DNA from: CAJYAN01 sp046484825
GTDB lineage: Bacteria; Pseudomonadota; Gammaproteobacteria; UBA6429; Thiohalophilaceae
Direction: 5' to 3'
Length of the DNA stretch: 8,255 bases
NCBI GenBank assembly: GCA_046484825.1
Contig: JAWOIE010000172.1
Coordinates: 1 to 8,255, forward strand
Shown here: piece by piece, positions 1 through 6,535 of the stretch
Position numbering within the stretch: the stretch's first letter is position 1
How the letters are laid out: the number at the start of each line of letters is the position of its first letter
Position numbers and translations under genes: made by a program
Notes under the pieces: model-generated
What the model was told of the DNA's origin: nothing
Databases searched by the model: none
What the model saw: only the letters and a program-made list of their open reading frames with translations

Positions 1-228
1 CGACTGATCCGGTTCCGCCCTGGGCAGGGCGTTGTGAACGGCCTGACCCAGTTGAAAACGCAACGCCATGTAATCCCCCTGCATCAGCGAGCGCGGATCG
101 ACCGGCCCCAGTTCCACATACACCACCTGCCCGTTGGCCAGGAGTTGCTGCTTGTGATAAATCGATACGTTCACCAGCAGCAGTGCCACAACCAGGGTCA
201 GCAGGGCCACCCTAACGTTAAGCGACAT
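1..228 (-). CDS. GDYXXLXY-motif membrane protein, 3' part off the left edge
   Basis: The first 76 codons of a minus-strand gene that continues past the left edge. Reading from the ATG at 228 gives MSLNVRVALLTLVVAV, then a hydrophobic segment (about residues 7-24) that looks like an N-terminal anchor or uncleaved signal. It is followed by a predicted extracytoplasmic part containing GPVDPRSLMQGDYMALRF (about residues 41-58). GDYMALRF matches the motif that gives the GDYXXLXY domain family its name; the family has no established function. The start overlaps the end of the DUF4401 gene by 11 bp and has an AGAGGAA Shine-Dalgarno-like stretch just upstream, so translation is probably coupled. The order DUF2157, DUF4401, GDYXXLXY is a known conserved neighbourhood, which supports the call. 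Full length cannot be judged. Confidence 0.85.
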   Translation of the reverse strand, partial: MSLNVRVALLTLVVALLLVNVSIYHKQQLLANGQVVYVELGPVDPRSLMQGDYMALRFQLGQAVHNALPRAEPDQS

Positions 229-1288
229 CGGTCGTTCCTCTGCTGAAAAGATAGCGCGCGGTCAACCAGCGTAATACCAGTAAGCTAAGGCCTATCAGCA
301 GCAAGTGGCCTGACTTGGCCAGCAGGGTGATATCCAGCAAATAATAATAAGAGGAGACAAAGAACAGCAGCGCGGCGATCCCCAGTCCCAGCAGTACCCG
401 ATTGCCGACGGCAAAACCGAGAAGCAGGATCACCAGCGCCGTGGCCAGCCCCGGTGCTTCCAGCGAGAGTAGCGCGATCAACAGGGTCGCGGCCAGAACC
501 AGTAAACTGAAGCGTTCGCCAGTGTTGTGCTGACAGCGTTGCAGCAAGTGCCATACCACATAGAGCACCACTGCCACGGTTAGTAGTTCAGCCATCCACG
601 GTTGCAGCCAAGAGCCGATTTGATCGGGCTGCATCCGCCAGCCCAGACCGCGGGACTGAAACATCACCGAGCCCTTCAGGGGAATCACGGCCAGCACAAT
701 TCCGTAACCGACGGCGCGCCAGCGGCCCAGGTATTGCGGATTACGGAACAGGTTCAGCCAGACCCAGGCCATGGCCAGCAACAAGACACTGTCCATGACA
801 TAGGGCACATGCATCAATGTAAAGGCCACCGATAACGCCGTTGCGGCGATAAACGTAGAGAATACGCGATGCACGAAGCTGGGCATCCACCAGGCCAGGA
901 CCACCTCCAGCAGTGCCATCCACAACCAGGTGGTAGCCGACCAGCCCGGACTCTTAAGTTGAAACAGGCCCCAGAACAGTAACACCTGCCCCGCGAGACT
1001 CAAGGCCAGCGCCAGGTGCTCCACGAATTCGTTTTGTGCATGCCGCAGGATCGTATACGACCCGAGAATCATTCCAGCCCCCAGGGCCAGTGTAAGGGTG
1101 GCGTTATCAATCGCCCAGAGAAATGCCGAGCCGACAAACCCCAGCAAGAATATCGCCGCCAACCAGCCGGAGAAGCCGGTCAGCACCCGCATATACCAGG
1201 GTGACGCTTCGTCTTCCCTGGTGGGTGGTGGACCCTCGACAATCCCAGCCTCGACCAGCCTCGTCCAGAGCGCGTCATAGTACCTCAT
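218..1288 (-). CDS. DUF4401 domain integral membrane protein
   Basis: A 356-residue polytopic membrane protein. A short soluble N-terminus (MRYYDALWTRLVEAGIVEG, then a Pro/Glu-rich stretch to about residue 30) is followed by alternating hydrophobic helices to the C-terminus, about ten in total by eye. The start of the soluble part and the EFVEHLALALSLAGQ segment near residues 86-100 resemble the DUF4401 family, which is annotated only as uncharacterised membrane protein. I chose the ATG at 1288 because its ATGA overlaps the TGA stop of the DUF2157 gene, a classic coupled junction. An in-frame GTG at 1297 would add three residues (V-A-V). The 3' end overlaps the GDYXXLXY gene by 11 bp. No catalytic residues are evident; transport, sensing or envelope-stress roles would be guesses. 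Confidence 0.85.
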   Translation of the reverse strand: MRYYDALWTRLVEAGIVEGPPPTREDEASPWYMRVLTGFSGWLAAIFLLGFVGSAFLWAIDNATLTLALGAGMILGSYTILRHAQNEFVEHLALALSLAGQVLLFWGLFQLKSPGWSATTWLWMALLEVVLAWWMPSFVHRVFSTFIAATALSVAFTLMHVPYVMDSVLLLAMAWVWLNLFRNPQYLGRWRAVGYGIVLAVIPLKGSVMFQSRGLGWRMQPDQIGSWLQPWMAELLTVAVVLYVVWHLLQRCQHNTGERFSLLVLAATLLIALLSLEAPGLATALVILLLGFAVGNRVLLGLGIAALLFFVSSYYYLLDITLLAKSGHLLLIGLSLLVLRWLTARYLFSRGTTDVA

Positions 1289-2271
1289 GACTGCCACTGC
1301 CGGTGTAAACGCTTAAGCCAGACCAGTGAACCGCTGCCGGAGCCAATTACCACAAGCGCCAGAACCAAAAAGGCCCCGATAGGATCGCCTTCGAGCATAT
1401 GGCGTGCCAGTAACGTTGTAATCACCACAATTGCCGACAAACAGCAACCGGTGAGCATGAACAGATCCTGGATCTTATAGCGATAAACCCAGCCCATGGA
1501 CGCCAGCCAGAGTAACCAGACCAGCACGGTCAACAGGCAGGCGCGATCACTCATCCCGTTTGCCATGATGCTGATTAACACCAGCCAGGTGACTGCGTAA
1601 CCGCTGCCCAGCGCCACCAGCCGAATCGCCCAGCGCTGGGCCATAAACGACCAGCGCAGCGCGGCCAGCTCCCAGAACACCAGCGCAAGCGTGTTAAACA
1701 AAAACAACAGCCAGTACACCCCACTGCTCCAGGGCGCGATCCAGATTAAATTGAAAGCGTCGGGAAACGTTCGGAAATATAAACTGATGCTGACATTGAC
1801 CAAAGACAGCCACACGAGCCACAACGGCGCAAAGCGTCCGACCAGCACCCAGGGCAGAATTAGCAGCGCCCAGTTAAAAAACAACTGCCAGGGATCCGCC
1901 CCGGTCTGATATGTCTGACCATACAAGGCCAGCAACACCCCCAGACAGATCGTCCCGCCCAGCAAGGCCACCTTGCCGGCCATGCGTTCGGTACCCAGCT
2001 TCCAGTAGCCGATGATCGCGGCGACAACCAGCACCTCTACAAGTGCGAACCGGAACAACCGCCCCAGCTCGGCCCAGTTGTAAGCGACAAAAAACAGCAC
2101 CGAAAACGCCAGCGACAGCCCACCGAGCCATAACATCAGATGATTAATAAACGCTCGCCAGGCACCGGCATCGGGATAGACACCACCGACGGTCAGTGCC
2201 TGCTCCACCTTCTCCGAGGGAATGCGCCCCAGCTCTATCAGCCTGACAATCCGGTGATGGTTTGAAATCAT
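1285..2271 (-). CDS. DUF2157 domain integral membrane protein
   Basis: A 328-residue membrane protein and the first gene of the left operon. The N-terminus (MISNHHRIVRLIELGRIPSE) forms a short soluble helical region ending near residue 35. Then come WRAFINHLMLWLGGLSLAFS and FVAYNWAELGRLFRFALVEV, the pattern expected of DUF2157: a soluble N-terminal helix pair, a first membrane helix, then a YNW-x-x-LGR-type loop. About nine or ten further hydrophobic segments follow. Function is unknown in the family. The frame is open to a TTG at 2289, but I prefer the ATG at 2271. Neither start has a clear Shine-Dalgarno site, and the ATG sits where transcription from the candidate promoter just upstream should begin. 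The stop overlaps the DUF4401 start as ATGA. Confidence 0.85.
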   Translation of the reverse strand: MISNHHRIVRLIELGRIPSEKVEQALTVGGVYPDAGAWRAFINHLMLWLGGLSLAFSVLFFVAYNWAELGRLFRFALVEVLVVAAIIGYWKLGTERMAGKVALLGGTICLGVLLALYGQTYQTGADPWQLFFNWALLILPWVLVGRFAPLWLVWLSLVNVSISLYFRTFPDAFNLIWIAPWSSGVYWLLFLFNTLALVFWELAALRWSFMAQRWAIRLVALGSGYAVTWLVLISIMANGMSDRACLLTVLVWLLWLASMGWVYRYKIQDLFMLTGCCLSAIVVITTLLARHMLEGDPIGAFLVLALVVIGSGSGSLVWLKRLHRQWQS

Positions 2272-2277
2272 GACCAG

Positions 2278-2305
2278 AGTATAGGTCAATTCATCGCAAA
2301 GACAA
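2278..2305 (-). promoter_or_regulatory. candidate sigma70 promoter of the DUF2157-DUF4401-GDYXXLXY operon
   Basis: On the minus strand a TATACT hexamer (plus 2278-2283, 5 of 6 to the -10 consensus) follows a TTGTCT hexamer (plus 2300-2305, 4 of 6 to -35) with a 16-bp spacer. Six bases after the -10 comes the preferred ATG, so position +1 would fall at about 2271, on the A of the start codon. This is a pattern match by eye; no transcript data support it. Confidence 0.35.
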
Positions 2306-2509
2306 AAACGAAATCGGGCAAACTATTGGCGAACCAGGACCAGCCCGATAATTACCATTGATCAAACGCGCTGAGGTACTTTACGGACTATTAAAGACAC
2401 CCAACTTTACATACCCGCCACACAATCAATTACGACAAAGCAGAGCCACGGAGTAAAAAATAGACACATTAGCTTGTATACTATGTGAGCGGGAGCTCCA
2501 AACCGCTTC

Positions 2510-2665
2510 ATGGTAATTTTGGGTTCCCTTGTTTCAAACGCTATTGCTAGCAATGAGCATTCTCAGGCCTATACTCTGGCGCCGCTGGCAGTGCAAGCCA
2601 CTTACGAGAAACATGCAAGCAGATCGGCGCTGATTAAATACGGAATGCAGAAGTTGACCGTCTGA
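2510..2665 (+). CDS. doubtful short ORF, 51 residues
   Basis: An ATG at 2510 opens a 51-codon frame (MVILGSLVSNAIASNEHS, then an Ala/Lys-rich part ending in GMQKLTV) that stops with TGA at 2663. I recognise no family. A GGGAG stretch at 2491-2495 lies about 14 bases upstream of the ATG, too far for a normal ribosome binding site. A TATACT at 2477-2482 could be a -10 box but has no good -35 partner. Peptide composition is plausible, but length and setting make a chance ORF more likely. Confidence 0.15.
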   Translation: MVILGSLVSNAIASNEHSQAYTLAPLAVQATYEKHASRSALIKYGMQKLTV

Positions 2666-2709
2666 GGGGTCACTAGCGTTTTTATTTATGGGGACCCGAA
2701 ATAGTCCGG

Positions 2710-2979
2710 GTGGTGTGCTTCGACGCTGATGCTGCGCGTAACAATTCAACACCATATCACCTTCAATATCCGATTGGCTGGCAGGCCATCGTCCTTAAGG
2801 AATGTGCTATAGAAAAAGTACCGGTAGCAATATCCGGTGTTGGTTCTTTGTGTAAGCCAGAATTATGGCAATGCCTACTAACAAGAAATGAAGTGGGTGT
2901 CCACGAATATTTCTGCCCATATCTATTAAGAAATATTCAAGTATTGGCTAAGAGAGGCCGATTTAGACCAGGTAGGTAA
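2710..2979 (+). CDS. doubtful AT-rich ORF, 89 residues, possibly a gene remnant
   Basis: Starts at tandem GTG codons (VVCFDADAARNNSTPYHL) and ends with TAA at 2977. The frame stays open upstream to about 2677, so it could be the tail of a decayed gene. I recognise no family. The codons are rich in ATA, CTA, TTA, AGA and AGG, unlike the flanking genes, which fits foreign or relic DNA. No Shine-Dalgarno site precedes the GTG codons. The 10-bp inverted repeat at 2905-2938 falls inside it. It may equally be non-coding. Confidence 0.2.
   Translation: MVCFDADAARNNSTPYHLQYPIGWQAIVLKECAIEKVPVAISGVGSLCKPELWQCLLTRNEVGVHEYFCPYLLRNIQVLAKRGRFRPGR
2905..2938. repeat. 10-bp perfect inverted repeat with 14-nt spacer
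   Basis: GAATATTTCT at 2905-2914 is the exact reverse complement of AGAAATATTC at 2929-2938, with 14 bases between. It could form an AT-rich stem-loop in RNA or serve as a two-half-site protein binding site. No T-run follows, so it is not a standard terminator. Confidence 0.6.
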
Positions 2980-3002
2980 GGTGGCAGAACTACATCGCAA
3001 GC

Positions 3003-3017
3003 CGACCGTGAAGGTCG
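3003..3017. repeat. small GC hairpin
   Basis: CGACC and GGTCG pair around a GTGAA loop, flanked by AGCC on the left and GGCT on the right with a T-rich asymmetric bulge. It is a short stem with no established role and may be part of a larger structure in the AT-rich intergenic stretch. Confidence 0.35.
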
Positions 3018-3100
3018 ATTTTGGCTGCGTGCAGAGGTGCTATTCAGTATTAAGCTGGTGCAGCGTAGTAGTCACGACCGAGTAGAGCAGTGCGGTGGCT

Positions 3101-3114
3101 GATTAAATTTAATC
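3101..3114. promoter_or_regulatory. 14-bp perfect AT palindrome, candidate operator
   Basis: GATTAAATTTAATC is a perfect palindrome 65 bp before the ATG at 3180. GCAGCG at 3060-3065 and CGCTGC at 3114-3119 form a wider inverted pair around the same area. The position suits a repressor or activator site controlling the downstream envelope gene pair. No regulator gene is present in the window to match it with. Confidence 0.4.
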
Positions 3115-3166
3115 GCTGCAACACTATTTATTACACCTGACTGGGTAGCAATAAAAAAACAACGCC

Positions 3167-3172
3167 AGAGGG
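3167..3172 (+). promoter_or_regulatory. ribosome binding site for the SH3/coiled-coil gene
   Basis: AGAGGG lies seven bases before the ATG at 3180. It fixes that ATG as the start, rather than the in-frame internal ATG at codon 25, which would remove most of the signal sequence. Confidence 0.7.
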
Positions 3173-3179
3173 TATACCT

Positions 3180-4508
3180 ATGTACCATTTTATAGCCATC
3201 CCTATTATTGGGAGTGTCAGTATTTACTGCGCTGTTGGACTGCTGCTGGTCATGACACTGACGCCTTGGGCCACGGTCAGCGCCAGGCCAACCCTTATCG
3301 AATTCGTCCAGCAATACCGCACCACCACCTCGATAGGAATGCTTGCCCGGCCAGATGCCGAAGCGGACGTAGTCGCCCTGGTGCCGGCGGACAGCGTGCT
3401 GACCTCGATTGCGCGCACGGCCGATGGCCGATGGCTGCAGTTTAAAACCAACAATCGGGCGCGCACCGGCTTTCTACCGACCGCTCGCCTGTCGCGGGTG
3501 AGCACGGACAAAAACACCGATCCACTGACGAGCGTAATCGGCACCGCAGGCGCTAGTGCAGCGCTCGACCTCAATGACCTGGCTCGCTCCGGGCGCATCG
3601 AACAACGACACCAGCGCAACGCCATGGAACGCCGGGAGGCGCAACTGCGCGCCGAGCAGGAACGGCTGGAACAGGAGCGCTATCGCATTGAGCAGGAGCG
3701 CGAGCGGCAACTGGAAAAGGAACGTGCGCAACGCCGGCGCGAGGCCGAAATGGCCGAATACGACAGTAGCCAATCCTCCTCCGCCAGCAATTGGAATCTG
3801 ATCAAAGGGACCATTGAGGCGATGGGCAAGCAACAGCGCGAGACCATGGTCCGCAATCATCAGATCGCCCAGGAGGCCCGGCTGGCCAGGGACCGGCAGA
3901 TTCAGGCGGGACTCGAGGCGCAACGGCGTCAAGTAGAGCAGGCGCGCCAGCGACAGCAGGCCACACAACAGCAACAGCGGCAACAGGTGCAGCGTCAGGC
4001 CGATGAACAACGAAAACGTGAGGCGGCGGCGCGCCAGCGTGAGGCGCAACAACGACAGCAAGAAGAGTCGGCGCGGCGTCTGACACAGTCGCTAGCGTCC
4101 GCCAGTAGCTCGGGTGGCACCGGCAATAACCCGGGCAGAGCGACAGGGATCGGAAGCAGCGGGCCTGGTACCGTGACTGCGAGCACGGCGCCGCGTTCGC
4201 CTATGTCGCCATCGCGGCAAAAGACCTATGAACCGATGCCAGAGACCGCGAAGGGCAATAACGATACATGGTTCGGGGACAGAGACAAGGCAATATTCTA
4301 TGCCCGGTTGGGCGCGGTCAACGATATCAGCAGTGCTTGCGCGAATAAACAGGCACGCAGCGATAGGCCGACCTCGGAACAGATACGCAGCGGCAGTGCC
4401 CCGCCGCGCTGGACCTTCTCCGTTCCCGATTGTCACCAGGGCGGCTGGGGCGGCAAAGAGTGGAAGTGCAGCACTCCTGTTGCAGGCACTTGCTACCGAA
4501 TACGATAG
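3180..4508 (+). CDS. exported SH3-like/coiled-coil protein with C-terminal cysteine domain
   Basis: A 442-residue protein. Residues 5-34 are hydrophobic and end in ATVSA-RP, a plausible signal peptidase I site at about residue 35; the n-region has no Lys or Arg, which is unusual, so it might remain as an anchor. Residues about 46-107 resemble a bacterial SH3-like domain: GMLARPDAEADVVALVPADS, then ADGRWLQFK and ARTGFLP. Residues about 140-193 and 215-300 are strongly charged Q/E/R-rich helices, predicted coiled coil, split by a short Ser-rich break near 195-205. Residues 303-345 are a Gly/Ser/Thr/Pro linker. The last 80 residues carry four Cys (387, 418, 430, 438) and many aromatics, which may be a small disulfide-bonded domain. 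No named family is recognised for the whole protein. It probably acts in the periplasm, perhaps as a wall- or partner-binding spacer. It is likely co-transcribed with the lipoprotein gene 83 bp downstream. Confidence 0.8.
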   Translation: MYHFIAIPIIGSVSIYCAVGLLLVMTLTPWATVSARPTLIEFVQQYRTTTSIGMLARPDAEADVVALVPADSVLTSIARTADGRWLQFKTNNRARTGFLPTARLSRVSTDKNTDPLTSVIGTAGASAALDLNDLARSGRIEQRHQRNAMERREAQLRAEQERLEQERYRIEQERERQLEKERAQRRREAEMAEYDSSQSSSASNWNLIKGTIEAMGKQQRETMVRNHQIAQEARLARDRQIQAGLEAQRRQVEQARQRQQATQQQQRQQVQRQADEQRKREAAARQREAQQRQQEESARRLTQSLASASSSGGTGNNPGRATGIGSSGPGTVTASTAPRSPMSPSRQKTYEPMPETAKGNNDTWFGDRDKAIFYARLGAVNDISSACANKQARSDRPTSEQIRSGSAPPRWTFSVPDCHQGGWGGKEWKCSTPVAGTCYRIR

Positions 4509-4580
4509 CGCACCGGACCGACCGGGCAGCCCCCAGCGGGTCGTGGTAGCGATACACCAACAGAACATCAACGTAATGCG

Positions 4581-4584
4581 AGGA
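4581..4584 (+). promoter_or_regulatory. ribosome binding site deciding the lipoprotein start
   Basis: AGGA, within GCGAGGAATTGAG, lies seven bases before the ATG at 4592. The TTG at 4586 is also in frame but sits on top of this site, so ATG 4592 is the better start. Confidence 0.7.
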
Positions 4585-4591
4585 ATTGAGA

Positions 4592-6397
4592 ATGCGGTTA
4601 TCAGGGTCACCAGTGTCGATATGGGTTGTATTGCTTGCCGGACTGCTGGGTGGGTGCGTTTCAGGCGGGGGCCACGTTGACAAGCCCGATCCGGCCGAGG
4701 CGCAGCGATTTCTTGATGAGACGTTGGCGGTGCCCGCGGGGCTCGCCATGCTGACTGTTTACAATGCGGAATCCGGCGCGCTCACCACCAGAAGCTGCGT
4801 GATTGAACGCGCATACCCAGCAAAAACCTCCCAGCACTGTGCCGGAGCGGCAAGCATGTTTCATCTGTTGCCCGGGAAATACCAGCTGGTTTTGATGCGC
4901 CAGACACCCGGATGGTCAACCGTCACGACAATCAATCACCGTATCGACGTGACACTCGCGGCTGGCGAGTCCCGCATATTCAAATGGGTGAGCGATGACG
5001 CCCCCTTTGTTGAGGAGCTGTCGCCGGAACGGGCCCGCCCTGAACTGTCCGGGGCAATTGCTGCGGCCACCAATTTCAAGAGCGTAAGGTCAAGCCTGAA
5101 ACTGCATGAGCAACAGTGGGCCACAGTGAAACGTCATCTGCTCAATGCTGACGAAACAGATTTCGACCCGACGCTGGACTGTCCCGACAAGCCGCTGCGG
5201 GCAAAATGGAGCAACGCCAGCTTCGAAGGCCGTTTTACAAACTGTGCGTTGACCCATGGTGACTTTTTTTATAACGACGGAACCCGTGTTCGCACCCACT
5301 TCATGAATGGCGGGCTCGGTATCCGCTTTTATTACAACGGTCTTATTTCCGAGGTGCTGAGCGGCTCGGCGGCCGAGCGCGCCGGTATAACAGCCGGGCA
5401 ATACCTGCATGCCATTGACGGCACCACGGTAACAAGTAGCGTCCCCAAGAGAAATGACAACGTGGTCGCTGCGTTGGCTCTGGGTGACGTCGGTAGCAAG
5501 GCACGCCTGACACTGTCCACCGGTCCGCAGGGCCCCAAACGCACCGTGGTGACAGAACGTGCCATGATTCCGGGCCTGCTGTCTCTGGTCCCCGGGGCAC
5601 GCAGCGAAATTCACTATCCGGACGGGCGCCGCTACCGCGGCCCCATCAGCCTCAACAGACCGCTTGTGCTAATTGGGCAAGTTGCGGTACTCGACCTCCC
5701 CATACCGCTTGACGCCTCAGATAAGATCAACCAGCGGCTGAATCCTCATGGACAGCTCAGCCAACCTGACGGTAGCGGGTTTCTGGGTCAGTTCGTAAAA
5801 GGACAACCGGAGGGGCATGGCTATTGTTACAAGCGTGATCAGGGACAATCATGTTTTTATAGCAAAGGCACCGAGCAGTGGCGGGGTGAGAAAACACCGC
5901 AGATGGCGCCCTATATCCGTGGGCGCGATGCCAACGACATTCTGAATTCCCTTGGAGATCTACCGCGCCAGGTTGCCATAGACCTGTTGCGCAAGCGCTG
6001 GGTAGATGCCCTGCTGGCAGAACGCTGGAATGATTATCTGGTGCACATGGCAGAGCTACAGAAGGTCGGTTTCGATACGGGGATTGAGGCGATTTATTAC
6101 GAAGGCCGCGCGCTGCAAGAGCTGGGCTGGCCAGAACAAGCGCACGACAAATACGAAGCCTATATCAACCTGGCGGGCACCGGTGGGGCGTCTTATGCCG
6201 ACGCATTGAGTTCATATTCACGCATCAAGGGCGAAGCACAACAAGCTCGACAGAAAAGACTGGGGCAAATATCACAGGCTCGCGATAAGCGGCGCGACTT
6301 TTGTCGCGCCCAGGTGAGTAGCGGCACATCGTTGTGTGGCTGTCTCGAATTTCGCGACAAGATTGACGGCATCGACGTCAGACAGTGCCTGAACTGA
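4592..6397 (+). CDS. predicted outer-membrane lipoprotein with PDZ-like, MORN-like and TPR-like regions
   Basis: A 601-residue protein. The signal sequence ends in the lipobox LLGG-C with Cys22 as the lipidation site; Val at +2 favours outer-membrane sorting under the E. coli Lol rule. Residues about 45-135 form a beta-rich domain (LLPGKYQLVL, VTLAAGESRIFKWV) that recalls DUF2846/PEGA-type folds. Residues about 205-240 are MORN-like (FEGRF, HGDFFYNDG). Residues about 242-322 look PDZ-like: GLGIRFYYNGLISEVLSG, then SAAERAGITAGQYLHAIDG. MORN-like motifs return at 341-354 (YPDGRRYRG) and 392-413 (GFLGQFVKGQPEGHGYCY). Residues about 465-560 are helical and TPR-like (YYEGRALQELGWPEQAHDKY). The tail has Cys571, 582, 584 and 599. 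No protease catalytic domain accompanies the PDZ. It is probably a scaffold partnering the exported SH3/coiled-coil protein encoded just upstream. Confidence 0.8.
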   Translation: MRLSGSPVSIWVVLLAGLLGGCVSGGGHVDKPDPAEAQRFLDETLAVPAGLAMLTVYNAESGALTTRSCVIERAYPAKTSQHCAGAASMFHLLPGKYQLVLMRQTPGWSTVTTINHRIDVTLAAGESRIFKWVSDDAPFVEELSPERARPELSGAIAAATNFKSVRSSLKLHEQQWATVKRHLLNADETDFDPTLDCPDKPLRAKWSNASFEGRFTNCALTHGDFFYNDGTRVRTHFMNGGLGIRFYYNGLISEVLSGSAAERAGITAGQYLHAIDGTTVTSSVPKRNDNVVAALALGDVGSKARLTLSTGPQGPKRTVVTERAMIPGLLSLVPGARSEIHYPDGRRYRGPISLNRPLVLIGQVAVLDLPIPLDASDKINQRLNPHGQLSQPDGSGFLGQFVKGQPEGHGYCYKRDQGQSCFYSKGTEQWRGEKTPQMAPYIRGRDANDILNSLGDLPRQVAIDLLRKRWVDALLAERWNDYLVHMAELQKVGFDTGIEAIYYEGRALQELGWPEQAHDKYEAYINLAGTGGASYADALSSYSRIKGEAQQARQKRLGQISQARDKRRDFCRAQVSSGTSLCGCLEFRDKIDGIDVRQCLN

Positions 6398-6535
6398 GTG
6401 GGCCTGAAGTGTTAAGGGGATAGCTTATGACACAACATAGTAATAAGTAATGGGTGTCGTAATATGACCATAACCACAGACCCCATTGATCTCCTTGATC
6501 TGTAAACATAAGGTGTGCATCCATTAGTTGTTCAG
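6398..6535. other. convergent intergenic region with weak hairpin
   Basis: 138 bp between the ends of two converging genes. AATGGG at 6449-6454 can pair with CCCATT at 6482-6487, but the loop is 27 nt and no T-run follows, so I do not call a Rho-independent terminator. It also holds one of the two GACCCCATTGA copies and two direct TTGATCT heptamers (6486-6492 and 6495-6501). Confidence 0.5.
6477..6501. repeat. imperfect direct repeat, copy A
   Basis: Contains GACCCCATTGA (6479-6489) and TGATCT (6496-6501). The same two blocks recur in the same order and orientation at 7359-7381. The copies bracket the gene for the 225-residue membrane-anchored protein. Confidence 0.55.

Larger units (their letters stand above)
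2272..3179. other. long intergenic region between divergent operons
   Basis: About 900 bp separating the minus-strand DUF2157 operon from the plus-strand SH3/coiled-coil gene. I see no convincing protein gene and no recognisable RNA gene. It contains a 7-bp inverted repeat (ATCGGGC at 2313-2319, GCCCGAT at 2343-2349), two doubtful short ORFs (2510-2665 and 2710-2979), a 10-bp inverted repeat at 2905-2938, a small hairpin at 3003-3017 and an AT palindrome at 3101-3114. From about 2740 to 2960 the sequence is clearly more AT-rich than the surrounding genes, which suggests acquired or decaying DNA. Confidence 0.7.

Noticed and set aside
2274..2580. CCTATACTCTGG occurs on the minus strand at 2274-2285 and on the plus strand at 2569-2580.
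   Set aside because: A few shared 12-mers are expected by chance in a window this long, and the match does not extend.
2730..2765. TAACAATTCAAC at about 2739-2750 resembles the left core of an integron attC site.
   Set aside because: No matching GTTRRRY partner lies at attC spacing, the bases before it do not fit RYYYAAC well, and there is no integrase or cassette array.
3474..4061. Long minus-strand frames opposite the coiled-coil gene (also 3802-4086 and 4092-4610).
   Set aside because: They are antisense shadows of a Q/E/R-rich GC-biased gene, giving Leu/Ala-rich low-complexity peptides with no ribosome sites.
4519..4543. CGACC and GGTCG could pair in the gap between the two central genes as an attenuator.
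   Set aside because: The stem is only five pairs with a 15-nt loop and no T-run, too weak to call.
4228..4680. A 150-residue plus-strand frame bridging the two central genes.
   Set aside because: It overlaps well-supported genes in another frame, and its Arg/Pro-rich peptide looks like a frame artefact.
5090..5614. A 174-residue minus-strand frame opposite the lipoprotein gene.
   Set aside because: The plus strand carries the clear lipoprotein with recognisable domains; the antisense peptide has no family features.
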